Shown one piece after another: positions 10,559-23,923 of a stretch of 64,000 nt of DNA. The notes beneath the pieces were generated by a model. It saw only the letters and a program-made list of their open reading frames with translations, was not told the DNA's origin and searched no databases. Where the stretch lies: positions 434,001 through 498,000 of the forward strand of contig JARFIW010000968.1 of the NCBI GenBank assembly GCA_036346225.1, read 5' to 3'. How positions within the stretch are numbered: the stretch's first letter is position 1; the number at the start of each line of letters is the position of its first letter. Both the position numbers and the translations under genes were made by a program. The stretch comes from Platerodrilus igneus (Eukaryota; Arthropoda; Insecta; Coleoptera; Lycidae).

Positions 10559-13427
10559 CTGTGATATTTGAGGGTTAAAACGACATTAGTAATTCATTTG
10601 GCAATTAATTTAGTGACTCAGCATATAGAACAACCATTTGCAATTTGAAACGCTTTTCTAATCTTTAGCATAGAAATAAATAAGGGTACTGTAATATTTC
10701 AAGTTAATTTAGCGTGTGTTATAATGTAATTTAGCATAATCCTTTAATTATAAATAGCCCGTGTGTAGGATAGCGTGTGGTATAATATAAATATTCGTAA
10801 GGTATAGCGGGTGTGTAACATAGCTTCTCAAAAGTCATATTATAAACAAGAAACACGTTTAATCATCATCATTCATAAGAGTAGAGCATAAATATAAAGC
10901 TTTAGCATTTTTAAGTTCATAGTAAACTTTAGGATGTAATTATATCAAAGAGAAATATTTTCAAAAAGCTTCAGCATTTTAAACCGTTGGTTTCGGCGTA
11001 TTGTTTCCAACAGTTAAGTGGCTGTTATGTTATATTATTTAAGAGAAGTTGTAAAAGTGTTTTGAAGCAACTAGTGTAACCGTCGCAGGGTGTCCAATAT
11101 CGCAATAAGAAGGCGGATAACGTGCACAAATAGCAAACGAATTCTAAGAGCTGTTGGTCGGAGCTGCTAATTATAATGGATTTATAGATTCTTCAAAAAT
11201 ATTTAAAACTTAAAGAGGGTTAGATGTCGGTTATACAACAAAATTATACAACAAGTGAACAAGGAGAGGTTATTTTATTAGAATGAGTCGAAATAAGATA
11301 AACATGTCACGTGTTAAGTGTTAGTTGATTTGGGGCAAAGACAGAGAGACAAAGAAAGAATATCAGGTAGAATATGTAAAAGTGAGATGTGCATAGTTGA
11401 AACGTTGTTTAGAGAGGGCAATATTTAGTTCGAAGGCATTATTTTGTAGGTCGTCAACAGCGAAACAAGGAAGGGTTACGTTAGAATGGATAAAAGTAGG
11501 ATAGAAATACCACGTATTAACATAGACATAGTTTGAAAGTTGTTTTGAGTGGGGAAATGGTAGATAGGTTACATATGGAACGTACAAACAAGGAACAAAA
11601 AAAGATTATTAGATGGCATGAGGATAAGGGAGATAGAGTTAGATTGAACGTTGACAACGGGGAAAACAGAAAGTAAGAAGGATAGTTTATATAGAACGCA
11701 TGTTTGAATGAAAGAGATATAACTCTTGGTCGGAATATACAAAATGGAATAGTAGGAAATAAGAGATATGAAATTTTAGTACGTATGTTAAAGGGAAACA
11801 GATAAAATATGTTGCATTAAGGGCGTAGTTTAAATGGGCAATCTGAAAAAATATACACAAGATTTTAGAGTAGGATTGTTCAAATTTAAGGAAATGTTTT
11901 GAAAAGTGTTATCAGTTAGGACGGGTACAGAGAATTTGTTGACAGTTAAAAGAATACGGAGAAAATGTTTTGTTTGTATCGTGAAAATTCCAGGATATCG
12001 GTGGCAGTTGATGTTTAGGTAGAAAATTACTAAGAATTGTGAACGGTTATAAGTTGTTTGTTTGTATTGTTGAAAGTTGCTGGAATTTAGAAGTTTTAGA
12101 GGGGCGGAAAAAGACTATATAAGCCCCAACAGATGGTGGTAAGGCTCTCTTAGCTATGAGTTCTCTTAGATCCTTTAGTTCGAATAACGTAAAATTATCC
12201 CTGAATTTTTTTAACAAGCATACAACGCTTTGAGTACTCCAGCTGACGGCTCCAAGAAAAAGTACTTCTAGTACAAGTTGAAACAAAGTTAATGTATGTA
12301 AGTACAGCCTATTATATTTTTGTTTGCACTAAGTGTGCCAAATATAAAAATTTGGAAATGGAGTAATTGTAGGTTTGGTTGATTTGGTGAATTAACGATA
12401 ATTGACAGTAGAGGCTTGAGACTGAATTTTTTACAATGGAAGTGGTATATCAGATGATTTCGTGCTGTTATGGTAGTAGTTTGCAGTCCTGGGTGTTGAA
12501 ATCCAGATAGGACGCGTTTCTCAAGGCAGCAGACGTCAATCGTATGATGGTAGGCCAGTGTGCAGTAATTAAATCCAAGTAATTGTTATTTCTTTTTTGC
12601 ATTTGTGTATAAACTAGTGTTTTTGTGCATTGTGGTATAAGGTTATGAACTAAAAGACAAATTGGGGGAAGAGTTACAGATTGAACTTATTCTGAAGTAT
12701 TATTTTACTGTATTTCATTTGCGAATTTATGAGAATTATAATATTTGATGTATGTACAAGGTAAACGGGACTTTTTGGGGGATTGATGTGCGAATAGTAG
12801 CGCAAAGGATCAAGGTTTTACTATGAGCTCGTATTAAAACAGAGGTAGAATAAAGGTGGTAAAGTCCTGTTACCTTTATGATAATTGAATTGAAAATTTT
12901 TATATGGGTTATTAGAGAGCTCAAAATGTATTTTGAAAATATATTATTTTAAAAAGGTAATGTAATAATCTATTAAGAAGATTGGAAGATGAATTTAATT
13001 TTGAACTTGTAGTATATTTTCGACAAATATATTAACAAAGTTAAGAGATTTACTGTAGCAGAATTTCTTTTGAGCAGTTAGTAGCTGAGCAGCCGTGGCA
13101 TACTTCATTGCGAAGAAAAATATTTTAAGTTTTTTTGATATAAGCAGCATCGAGGGTTTGTGGCATTTTGGCGCCCATGAATGTGGGACTTCATCAGAAC
13201 CGGAGATTGCAGAATTATGGTTTTCCCATTTTAGATGCTTTAGTAGCAATAGCGCTTGAAAAACTAATGTGGCTCAAATTAGTTACAGTTGTGGGGCCTT
13301 TGTAGCAATTTTTAACTAACAAATCGTGGGGCTTTTTGTACTTCGGAGACCGTTGATTCGCAGTATTAATGCACGCCAAAAGATGGGGCTTGAATTAATT
13401 AGAGTTTCGTACAGAGGGTTTGCAGTA

Positions 13428-13430
<3 letters not shown>
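10559..13430 (+). repeat. LTR-like non-coding block between two TA microsatellites
   Basis: About 2.9 kb without coding capacity. It starts TGTGATATTTGAGGG just after one TA run and ends GGGTTTGCA just before another, so it could be a solo LTR (TG...CA) inserted into a TA tract. It holds a promoter-like box, GACTATATAAGCCCC (about 12111-12125), followed by GGCTCTCTTAG. A similar TATATAA-to-GCTCTCTT arrangement occurs at about 20475-20510 and 37005-37045. Overall similarity between these blocks is weak, so the LTR call is tentative; an unrecognised DNA element is possible. Confidence 0.33.

Positions 13431-13472
<42 letters not shown>
13431..13472. repeat. (TA)n microsatellite
   Basis: A TA run with one C interruption, at the right edge of the LTR-like block. 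Confidence 0.9.
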
Positions 13473-13474
<2 letters not shown>

Positions 13475-16400
13475 GCAGTGATAAGGATTTGCTTAGGGGT
13501 GTATTGAGTAGTAAGGGTCGCGTACTAACTGTAAATAGCAATGTGAATCAGAAAACTGCATTTATTTACCAGGAAAATGAATAATTTGCACATTATGTAA
13601 ATAGCAAGCATTTAACTCTCTGTATATGGACCGTAATTAACTTTAGTCAATGCCAGCAAGCATATCTTCCAATAATAGAACGCGTATTCAGCAGAGAAGT
13701 AATCATACATGTAATTAAAATATGTCAAGGAGCCTTCAATAAGTTATAAAAAACACGCATAAGATAAGATATAAACCTAGTAAATCTTCCTACAATTACG
13801 GTTGTAAGAAAGAAGGAACAATAAGCGCTTTGATAAGAAACGCACTTTCAAAGATGAGTTTTAGATAGATACATAAGCGAAAACAGCACTCATGTTACAT
13901 CTTCTATATTCTTTAAATAATAACTATTCTTAACAATTTTTTTTCTTTTTCTACACACCCGTTCAATCCTTTTCACACTATATATGAGTTACTAATATTC
14001 CTAATATTTTTGAATTTTTCCAGTTGTTTGCTTTTGCTTTTAGATATTTTAACTATAACATAAAACATATGTAACAGGTTAGTTTTTAGTAGATCAATTC
14101 ATTGCACGCTTTCTATTGGTTAGTTATATTTTAATTTTGTGTATTTTCAAATTCAATCATTCATGTCTATCCTTATTTAATACTATTTGATGTTTTTATC
14201 CGTCACACGAACATTTTAATATTCTATTCAACGTTTGTTATGAATTATATTTATTAATCACATTGAACGTAAGTACATTATAGTAATGCTAGTTTTCCTG
14301 TTTTTGTTAATTGCAATTTTTAGCTCATGATTAAGGATTCATATATCCGAAACGTTGATGATTATTCAATAATTAATTTTTTATCGGACGCCTTTATCCC
14401 AGAACGATTTTTATCAGCATTACTTCATTATATAAATAATTATATATTATATATATAGCTGTATTTATATAATATAATATAGCTGTGACAACGCCTTGCT
14501 GTGAAGCGTCACTAAAAGAGTGCTGTGAGACAGATACCGCAAATTGTAAAATTTGAAATTGTTGACTTACCTTCGTTTCTAACTTTGGTTTGTCTGGCTA
14601 TCACAACAGAAATGTTGGAATTTATAAGGTGAAATAACGCACAACAATGTCATAAAGTATTTTTACAGTAAGCAATATTTTCTCTCATACAAAAGCATGT
14701 AGAACATTTACAACATTGTTTCTTTGAAATATCAAATTATTTTTAACTAGCCCCTATTTACTTAAATATCAAAATGTCTCTTACCTTCGTTAGATTTAAA
14801 TTTACAGAACTAAATCCCTTCTCTTACAGATACTTCACCATTCACCTGGTTATGATTCTCACGCTCCTAAGGTTTGTTTGGGCAAAAAATCTTTGACAGA
14901 GAGTTTATTAGAAAAAACATTCAGAGTATTTATAACTCTGACCACACTTTCCTTGGTAAGTACCCTTACAAAAAAAAATTATTATATGATTAACACTTAT
15001 TATTCTACGTTAAATTAAATGGCAAATTCTCCAATATCAGTTAAAATAAATCTAAAAGTAATACTTGTAGAATCCACAAAAGCGCTCTTCCAATTCGTAA
15101 TTAACAATATTAAACATCTTTTGCTTCTATTTTTTTAATTTGACGTCATATCAGCTTACAAGATTTTACACATTTAAAATCTTCGTTCAAAACAGCAGTT
15201 AGAAAGGTATATATTTGCTTAAATCTTTCTTTTAATTATTTAATAAAATTTTTAATGTAGCGTTATATTGAAGAATTTTCCTTCTTCATTGTATATAATT
15301 ACATTGAATAAGTCCCATTTTATGCAGGTTACGGTTGAAACATTGTAACAACGTAAATATTAGTTGCAGTAAGAGCATTGCATACAACAATAGCTTCAAA
15401 TTTTTTTTTTCAATGTGACATTTTTGCGATTGAATTTGTGAATAACTGTTTTAATCAAAGTTCCGGGTTTATATACAAAATCATCTCGTTTCTAGAACAA
15501 ACTAGAAATTGTATGGAAATATTTTACACCGCAATGACGCTAGGTGTCTCAGAATAAGTAATTAGCGTTCAATATCGTCGTTAGTGTTGATTTATGTGCA
15601 CTGTCCGTCTTTGTTTAACACCCAAAGTTAATGCTTACCGTCTCCTTCTAGCCTAAAGTGAATGCGAAAGATCATAAGTATTCCTTATCAATTTTATTAC
15701 ATTTTCTGGGTTTTAATGTTCCGGCCGCTTCTTGGAATAAAAGTTTCTTTATTAAATAGGTCATACGAAATTTACTTAATTCTAAATAAAGATGATTGAT
15801 TCTTTTTCTTTATTCCTAATATTCTAGATCATTCTTTATTTGAAATGAATTTATGTTATCCACAGAGTTAATTAATTTAAACTTTAATTGCTTTTTAATG
15901 CAAATGCGTTGCATTTTTATAGAAAGTATTTGCTCTAACGGTAAAACGTATTTTAGTACACATAATTAAGATTATAATTGAGGTTTTAAATACACACAAT
16001 TATTTATTTTTATGCAGGGAAAGTGCACAAACAAGCTTTTTTTATTTATCTTAAAATGATGGATTTTTCTTTGCATTTAATGCGTTTTAAGATATATAAA
16101 AAATAGTAACTTTTACTATGCTACTTAGGTGATTTGCTATGTATTTACAAATACGCTTATATCATGAAGGGTGATTATTTATACACGCACATTACATTTT
16201 TGCTAATTTTAAAATTATTTTAAATATTCAAAGTTTATATTATTAAACTCTTTAATCACATGAAGTTTAATGAGTAACGCACACAACTTATCAGCTATAG
16301 TAAACTTTAAATTTCTTCGACTTGAAAGAAACTCCTCGTTTTTAATCATTCCAGTAATTTAGGCTCTTCCTGACACTTTCAAAATCTTCAGAAACCACTA

Positions 16401-16569
16401 CCAGCTTCATTTGAATAATCACCAAAATTAATCCAAAATACTCAATCAGTATTCAAAACGCAGGATTCAGACTTTAAATTGCCGTAAAGAAAGATCTTCT
16501 CTTCATATAAATTAGTTTTAGAGTTATAATTAAAGTCACAGGTACAACGAGAAGCTGTATTTAAAAATA
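13473..16569. other. Intergenic AT-rich DNA, little recognised
   Basis: No exon, tRNA or clear transposase seen. The one structured item is a hammerhead-like site at 14320-14360, listed separately. Short TA-rich patches occur near 14430-14480. Confidence 0.5.
14320..14362 (+). ncRNA. Hammerhead-ribozyme-like motif, degenerate
   Basis: The + strand reads CTCATGA (family core CUGAUGA, one mismatch), then GGAT, a 6-base loop and ATCC as helix II, then GAAACGTTG. GAAA followed by self-complementary ACGT and then U fits a dimer-type helix III. No Penelope-like coding sequence is seen beside it, so this is a pattern match only. Confidence 0.3.
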
Positions 16570-17400
16570 GTATTTGTAAGTAGTATGTTGGCAAATCATC
16601 GTGCAACAATCAATACATCAGTAAACAGAAAACCAACACACACAAACAGATACTTAAACTTCGATTCAAACCATCCACAATGTGTCAACCGAGGAATTAT
16701 CAAAACCATGTATGATAGAGCAAAATTAATATCATCAAACTAAAAATTTTAAAAAAAGAGAAAGACCTAATCAAATGTACAATAATAAAAAACAAGTATC
16801 CTAAAAGAATAATAGAAAACGAAATGAATAAAGTCCCAAAAAATAGAAAAGAAGACAACAGAAACAATGATACACATCAAAAAATGCTCTCAATAACATA
16901 CATAAAAGATTCTCCAAAAGAATCCAAAGAATAGGAAACAAATTTAAAATTAAAACAGTATCTAGAACCAACAATACACTGAGAACACAATTAACAAAAA
17001 CAAAACCCAAAAACGCAATACAAAGTTAAAAAAACTGCATCTACAAAATACCTTGCAAATGTAACAAGTTTTACATAGAGGAAAGTTACAGACCATTTGA
17101 AGTTAGATTAAAAGAACAAATCATACATAAAAAATAGAAAATTGAAAAATCCATGATTTGCCAACATGCATGGAATTTCAGTCATAAAATAAAATGGAAG
17201 TACGCAAAAATTATCAACAAAGAAGAAAACCACAAAAACGAAAAATCGAAGAAGCTGCTTATATAACCCTACATAAAAATAACTGTGTTGCAAACGAATC
17301 TGTGACTTTCAGTAAACAATGGATTTCATTGCTAAAGGAAATAACGAAAGAAAGTATAAATGAAAATCAAATGCCCCCAATATCTAGGTAGCATTGCAAG
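16570..17400 (+). pseudogene. Penelope-like element, reverse transcriptase C-terminus and GIY-YIG domain, broken
   Basis: In the + frames, with stops and shifts, I read TSVNRKPTHTNRYLNFDSNH (the PLE segment with Arg-Lys-Pro-Thr-x-Thr-Asn-x-Tyr), GIIKTMYDRAK, a long degraded linker, CIYKIPCKCNKFYI (the GIY-YIG-type core), ESYRPFEVRLKEQ, ICQHAWN and finally EEAAYITLHKNNCVANES with WISLLKEI. The order matches the end of the PLE reverse transcriptase followed by its endonuclease. It is heavily mutated and has no open frame of useful length. The 61.4-kb and 41-kb remnants belong to the same superfamily but a different lineage. Confidence 0.75.
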
Positions 17401-17454
17401 TTTTTACTGGGTTTTCTTTGCGACATTAACATGAAATGCAGCCTACATACATGA

Positions 17455-17615
17455 TTTCTATTTATACATACAATAACTAATTACATAACAATAGGCATAT
17501 TAACTCGGTAAATGTTCGAGTGTTGGGGACCTTGGCAGTCGCAAGGCTACTTAACCCCCTTCACATACCACTAAATATCATGGCAATAAGGTAATTTTCC
17601 TCCTCAAGAGAAATA
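17455..17615 (+). mobile_element. 3' end fragment of the LINE family at 49.65-52.04 kb
   Basis: Shares the 3'-tail unit with 51240-51345 and 51590-51740. Common blocks include GGCAAATGTTCAAGTG-type sequence, AGGCTACTTAACCCCCTTCA and CACATACCACT. It is probably a 5'-truncated LINE copy. Confidence 0.65.
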
Positions 17616-17619
17616 TAAG

Positions 17620-17935
17620 AAAACGGCTGCTTAAACCTTACGATAACGTAATCACACACTTCTTTAATAACCATCCCCTCAACCGTATAAAAGAAACATG
17701 TTAAAAAACACATATTGAAAGTACTCATTCTTCTAAACTTCAAAATGTTTATATAATGTATTCAAATCAAAGATTTATAAATCAAAGTCACTTTCAATTT
17801 GTGCCATAAATATCAAACTTAAATATTTTTTTTATTTTGACAACGGACCTAGGTCATGGATCGAAACGTAAACAAAAACAATTTTAAAAACTCCGAGTAG
17901 TTTAATACCCAAGAAAGATTAAGAAAAACCCTCTG
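17620..17935. repeat. Dispersed repeat, inverted copy at 4450-4905
   Basis: The reverse complement aligns with 4450-4905 (see there). It adjoins a LINE 3' end and is followed at 17938-17990 by a hairpin-forming stretch around CTGATGAAGTCTCC. Confidence 0.6.
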
Positions 17936-19341
17936 ATGAAGTCTCCTCTCGGAGAACCGACTGGGAAACTATTTTAGCTGCGGAATTCTTTGCCTCAGAG
18001 GATGCCATCATCTTAAATAACCATTTAAGTACGTTGTGTACTTAGGGTAGGGGGTTGGTAATGCGATGCCTTCCTGTTGTTTCCACATCGCAGTAGTGTG
18101 TCTTAGAGTGCCATACTGATCTTTATGGTTTTTGCCACTTAAGTACTGAAAGAACTGTTGTCCTCATTCGGCTAAAGTACGGCTCTTAAACTCGCTGACA
18201 CACGCAAGCCACTCTACCCGTTCTAGTAATCTAGAACTTTAAGATGCAGATCCATTCAGAATGGTTGAAAACTATGGTTTCCTTTATAATTCCAACAATA
18301 AACTATCAACAAATCGAAAATATAAAACTTAACATCTGCATTACTAAACGAATTTGAAATTTGTTGCAATAAAATTCTTTATATTTTATTTTAAAAACAC
18401 GAGCATATTTAATCACCCAATAAAATATGTATAAGCCTTTCTTTTAAATTTCATAACAAAACACAGAACAACAATCTACCTATTACGAAGTTACAAAATT
18501 TGCAAGCTTTTTATTGAAATGTTTACATATAATAAACAGAGAAAAGTGTATACCTAAAGAGTCCAGTACCGAAATTAAATATATAATTTGTCTAAGTATG
18601 TACAATACACTGCATGACCTCGTGCAACGTACAATTGACGTTAACACAATCAGCAAATATCGCTTGTTTTCATTAGTGATTTAATAGAACTTCACTTTTG
18701 TATTCTAACTCTGCATCTCTATAAATTAATTATTACGCGGGCTGACTAAACAATTCTTCATGCATCTTATGCAACGATGTCAACCCAACTTGAAGAGGCC
18801 ACCCATACTTTAATCATTAATAATCAAGAATAAATACTACTAATTATTGGGATCGTCACGTCGTGTTTGACGGGGAATTAAAACTAACTGCATTCAGGCA
18901 ACACCAAACCACACGGATTGAATCCATTTTGTTGAATTATTATCATACCAACATTATATGCCAAAAAGAATGAACGTGTTTGTCCATATGCCTACAACTT
19001 ACAATTTCCCTTGCGCACGCGTTATCTGTTGTATCACCAGAACAAGTGATGCACCAATAATCACGCAATAACCTCGAATTGAATTTCTAAAGGAGTGTTT
19101 ACAAATATTTGAAGATACATCTACATTTTCTCAAAGAAATATTTGGGAATTCGTGATTGGTTTATAAAGAAAAAGGGGCCATTTCATGTAATATATATTC
19201 CAGAATCTTGCTTGTAAATAGCTTGGTAAGCTGGAATGGAAACTACAAGTTGTTGATGGGACCCAAGTTGAATTTTGGGTGGCCTATATTCTAATATTCC
19301 GCCACTGCATATTGCTTAATCATTCTACAACTAAATGTGAC
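17936..19341. other. Intergenic DNA, nothing recognised
   Basis: GC is somewhat higher at 17935-18240, which may be part of an unidentified retroelement. No coding sequence is visible. Confidence 0.4.
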
Positions 19342-21685
19342 GTTTTAATATTTAATATATCCAATTTTCTTGCATTCTTGATATTCTATTTTTTGAATTA
19401 CTCTTAACAAGTTTTCACTGCTATTTAATCCAGTTACTAAACTGGAAAAATTGAAAAATTGTTAAATATGTTATCGTGTAATTAAGGGGTCATTGGGATA
19501 CACAAGAGCACAAGTAAACTCATGGGTTGAGAGCTTTTGAATAAGGGAAGACAAATTTATTTAATTAGGGAGTTCGAATATTTTTAACAAATTATTATTT
19601 TTAGCTTAAGTAGTGTATAGTAATGTAGGATCAATGTAATTTAGCCATGGATGATGTAATATAATATTTGTATAAACATATGGCAGAACAAATAATAATT
19701 GGGGTAAAATCATTCTAACGTATTTAAAAATTGTAGTAAAGTGATTATATGAAAAGCTAGAGGCGTGGAGCACGTGTTAAAATAACATTTCGGTTCTCAA
19801 ACGTAAAATCCAATAAGTTTAAACAAAACAACGAGGGGAGATAATATTTCTCGGTAAGCTTGACAACAAACAAACTTTAATGGGTTATTGGAAAAGAACA
19901 ACCGTTGGGATTATTGTAGACGCGGTTTTATGGTTAAAATATTGATTTTAATCTTGGAGGCGGTATAGTAAAGAGCCAACAAGAAGACCAAGACAGAATA
20001 AAGGTGTATTGAATGCAAGAGGGATGTGTATACATAATTCAGGAGACAGTATAGTTGGGAGACCTAGATAAAGTCGATAATTTCAAGAATATTTAAAAGC
20101 AAACACGAGTCTGTTAAAAAGTGGGAGAATGGAGCCAAGCAAGGCAATTGGTGTGAATCATACAAGAAGGGCAGAGATCTAGCTGGTGGATGCGTATGTG
20201 TGAATAAGGATATAGGTACAAGGGAGATGAGAGATGTTTGTTCAAGTTGAAGGCGTTGACAAATAAAGATGTAGAGGCTGAATTCAAACAACCGAGTGAC
20301 AGTTTGAAGCGATTTACCGAGAATTGTTATGTTTGTTTTAAAAATTAACAAGAATCCGAGATTTGTGAGGGGTTTTTCGCTAAAACAACAAGCAGTAAGA
20401 GAAGATTTTTCAGAATTGTAGGAACTAGTATACAAGTGTAAATACCAATTTAAAACAGGAGGAAGGGGCAAATTTTACTTATATAATCACTGGTAGAAAG
20501 GGGCCAGGCTCTCTTTCTTTTTCGTTCTGATTTTATCCAGCATTGATGATAATAGTTACTTTCAAGTGAACTAGTGCAAGTTAATAAAATTTTATGTAGA
20601 AGCTAATAAAGCATGGCGGATATGATAATTGGACCAGGGAGTTAGCTGATAGACTGGGTATCTACTAGACGGCAGCGTTTTCAAGGAGCTAGATGGTGAA
20701 GCACTTAGAAGATAATAACCAGGTAAACGATAGAATAGAACATTGAGTGGTGAATACTTTTATGGTGTTTGTGATTATTTGGATTTGAATTTGATGTGTT
20801 TTATTGTTATTTGATATTTTATGAACAGACATTTATGGGATTTTTAGAGAAAATTGAACTTTGAAAATAATAAATGAATTTACAGATAACCAAATGTTGT
20901 AAAGGGGTATAGAGGGCTTATTGATATTTGGTAGTGCAGGAAATTTATATGCACAGTTGTAGAGTTTTATTATGAGCTCATGCTAAGACCAAAAGAGTAA
21001 CGTAAGGTATGAGGAACGTTCTCTTACTTTAAATAAAAATATATGTGTTTAAAAGGTTATCAATTTGCATGATTATTATTATAAAATTATTGAACTTTAT
21101 GGATGTACCTAAAGGAATGGTGTTTTAAAATGTACTATGGATCTAATTTAAATAGAGTGTGATATATTTGGTCAATTGAGTTATTTTTGAGTGTGTGATT
21201 GGTGTGAATGTCTATTTAGGTTTCAGCATGAGGATATTGCGAGGAAGTTTTTGGATGCAACAAGTAGGTGTCAATATTATTAGGAAATTAGGTAAGAAGC
21301 ATTATTCGGAGCAGCCGAGTGCAAGATTCCAGAGGTAAGCACACAGTAGTTATGCAGCCCAACAGTGGGGCACGTCTGAGAGAGAAAGGCTCGAGTAGTT
21401 AGAGCCTAAGACCACAGAATTGAGACAGTCCAACGCTGGGGTACGATTGTACAGGCATAACCTCACAGTATTTATGGCTTTTCAACGGAGGGGCTTGAGT
21501 AGTTAGAGCATTAAGCACACAATATTATATTACTTTAAACAATTTTTATTAAGAATAATTTATTTTTAACAAGTTTTAAAATTTTCCAGTCTAGTAACTA
21601 GATTAAATAGCAGTGGAAATTTGTTAAGAGTAATTCAAACACTAGAAAATCAAGAACGCAACAGAATTGGATTTATTAAAATTTA
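19342..21685. mobile_element. Non-autonomous element with about 125-bp inverted repeats
   Basis: 19342-19466 is the reverse complement of about 21561-21685, with shared blocks TTTGAATTACTCTTAACAA and CACTGCTATTTAATC. Each end carries an inner near-palindrome (TCCAGTTACTAAACTGGA on the left). The interior is purine-rich, lacks a long frame, and has a TATATAA followed by GGCTCTCTTT at about 20475-20510. No target duplication could be fixed and the superfamily is unknown. Confidence 0.6.
21290..21530. repeat. Tandem repeat, about 60-65-bp units with TGGGGC core
   Basis: Roughly three to four diverged units contain CACAGTAGTTATG-like, CCCAACAGTGGGGC-like and GAGTAGTTAGAGC blocks. A related GGGGCTT spacing is seen at 13260-13430. 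Confidence 0.6.
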
Positions 21686-21689
21686 AATT

Positions 21690-22039
21690 TGGCGCTTTTT
21701 ATTCCTTTCCGTTATATTTGAATTTGGCGCTGTTTGCCTTAGTCACAACACCTACCACATGGTGCTCTTAAAGTAAACAATAATTCTACAGATTGCTTCG
21801 AGATTGTCATCTATTTTTTTTTATATTATGTTTATGTACACACTGAAGGTATTTCTTTTGATTGCTCCACACTCTGCTTGCACTTGAAAAAAGGGCATAA
21901 CCTATACATTAAATAGAAACATTTTTCTTTTCTTCGAGTGATTAAATTTGGTTGTAGGTATTATAAGATAATATTATTTAATTGATTTTGCACATTAATA
22001 ACTATAATTTCTAATAAATGTATTCATCATCATTAGGTC
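21690..22039. other. Spacer, nothing recognised
   Basis: Short AT-rich sequence between the inverted-repeat element and the LINE fragment. Confidence 0.4.
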
Positions 22040-22600
22040 TTCAGTCCTGAAACTAACCTATACATTTCCCTGAAATTTGCAATCTACATCTATTACTATC
22101 TGATCTAGGTCTACATCTGCCTCCATTTTCCTATCTCTGCGTGTGATATATTCCAAACTATTCCCCAAAAATGCCTTAGAACGTTTTCTGCCGTTCTATT
22201 TCTCCCATTTTTCCCCCACAGATATCTTTATTCCCATACTACTTCTATATATAACCTATTTGTTATTAACTTTGTCTTTCGAAGCTATCATCCTCATATA
22301 GCTTAAGCACAACATTCCAAAAGGCTGCTACCATTTTCCTGTGTGCTTTTCCTACTGCCCGTATTTCATAGTCATACTGTGCTGTGCTCCACACATACGC
22401 TTTCAACAATTTTCTTCTCGTTTCTATGTTTATTGTCTTTGATCATAGGCGCTGTTCTTTCTTGTTAGATGCAGTTTGGACCCCTTCTATTGTTTTACAA
22501 TTATATAACCTATTTCTCCGACATTCGGTATTGTGTATTATGAAAATAAAAATTATTGACTCCATAATATCCACCAAAGTAGCGCAAATATAAACATACC
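22040..22600 (-). mobile_element. LINE 3' region fragment, minus strand
   Basis: The reverse complement matches parts of the LINE at 49.65-52.04 kb. The block AATTTCAGGGAAATGT near 22065 matches 50905-50920. The block around 22380-22480 (ACAACAAACATAGA and AACAGCGGC-like on the minus strand) matches 51800-51890. The frames are broken. Confidence 0.7.
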
Positions 22601-23788
22601 GGTGTTTTACCGGTTGCCTATCTTCCACAACTTTCTTCATATGTTAACATAGGTTCCAGTTACAGTTTGTAGCTCTTTTATTGCTGGGAGAAAAGTACCT
22701 CGTATTGTTCTATCGTCAGGCAAGTTTGTAACATTTATGTAACTAATTTCACTAAATACATCAACTGCCTTCCTAATTTAAAAATTCTCGTTTGTTTTTT
22801 TGTTTCACGGTCTCTTGTTTCCACACGCCAGATTGTATAATAACTACGTATTAATATTTTTAAGGTTATTCGAACAATGCATGAACGTAACTAAAATTGC
22901 AATAAAACTACGAACAATTACCCACTAAATTGTTGGTTGTTTATTCACAGACGAGGTTATTTACTATAAACAAAAATTAATTTAGCATGTAGTCCACGGA
23001 AATGATTGTTGCGTTATTGCGTGTAACGTGTGAACAACATGTAAATTGTTGAACAGTTGGTAGTTTTCAAGAATCTAACGTCTACGGATGTATTCCTTAC
23101 GATAATAAATCACATTCAATAGCTAATTTTGTAGCTTCAAATTTGTTACCACAAGTTACGAAGTTATAAAGGAACAACTCTAAGGTGTGATATAACTGTT
23201 TAAATCTTTTATATGCTTTGGTAAATATAATATTGACTCTAAATTTGTAAAACGATTTTCAAAACCTTCAGGATGTTTCTTTTGAAAAGACGCCGTAACT
23301 GATTTTGCATAACATCTTTTAGACTTCATCGAAATGCTCAGTATTATCAAATACCGAAACAATATCATAACAAATGCGAGTTACTTGTGACATATTTTTA
23401 TAAAAATGCACTATTATTAATATAAAAATGAAGAATCGGTGCCTTATGGAAGCAATTTTATACTAGGCTTCTACATCATACACTCATCATCATCACGATT
23501 ATAATCTAATTATACAGTCAGCCAAACAGCAAGGACAATGTGTTACGTAACAGAAACTACTGGTTTAACACAAACGTTTGAAATTAAATTATTTTAATAT
23601 GACTCATTTGGTTAGTGTACACCGACAAAATACGAAGTGCCAGACAGTGTTAGTGATATATGTTAAAAAGTAGCTAGTGCCCCGAATGTTATAATGGTAA
23701 CTGAAGTATCAACCAGCAGGTAATTCAGCGAAGAAAAGTTTTAATAAATCTTCAACTCCAATAATATCGATATATATTTATATTTTAG
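22601..23788. other. Upstream region of gene 2, no exon recognised
   Basis: Because the exon at 23789 begins at a splice acceptor, the promoter and first exon of gene 2 should lie in this region or further left. Nothing can be named with confidence. Confidence 0.4.
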
Positions 23789-23923
23789 GAAAAAAAAGGT
23801 CTCCTGGTGGGAAAGCAGAACCAAAATGGAACGTAGGCTGATACCGACACTTACAATAGCTGCTGTGGTTATAATTGCCTTGGTTATAGCAGTTGCAATT
23901 GCAGGGAGATCCATCAAAGCAAA
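23789..23923 (+). CDS. Neprilysin-like M13 peptidase, membrane-anchor exon (gene 2)
   Basis: A 135-bp exon after a TTTTAG acceptor, ending at a GTATGT donor. The frame reads KKKVSWWESRTKMERRLIPT and then a hydrophobic helix, LTIAAVVIIALVIAVAIAG, followed by RSIKA. A short basic cytoplasmic tail with Trp-Trp and Glu-Arg-Arg before a single signal-anchor helix is typical of neprilysin-family type II proteins. The Met at 23827 may be the start, but the open frame continues 5' to the acceptor, so an upstream coding exon is also possible. The two hanging bases AA join the C of the 56150 exon to give Asn in frame. Confidence 0.82.

Noticed and set aside
17938..17990. Hammerhead around CTGATGAAGTCTCC
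   Set aside because: The 5' core is good, but the 3' side reads GGGAAACTATT, where neither helix II closure nor a self-complementary helix III is convincing.
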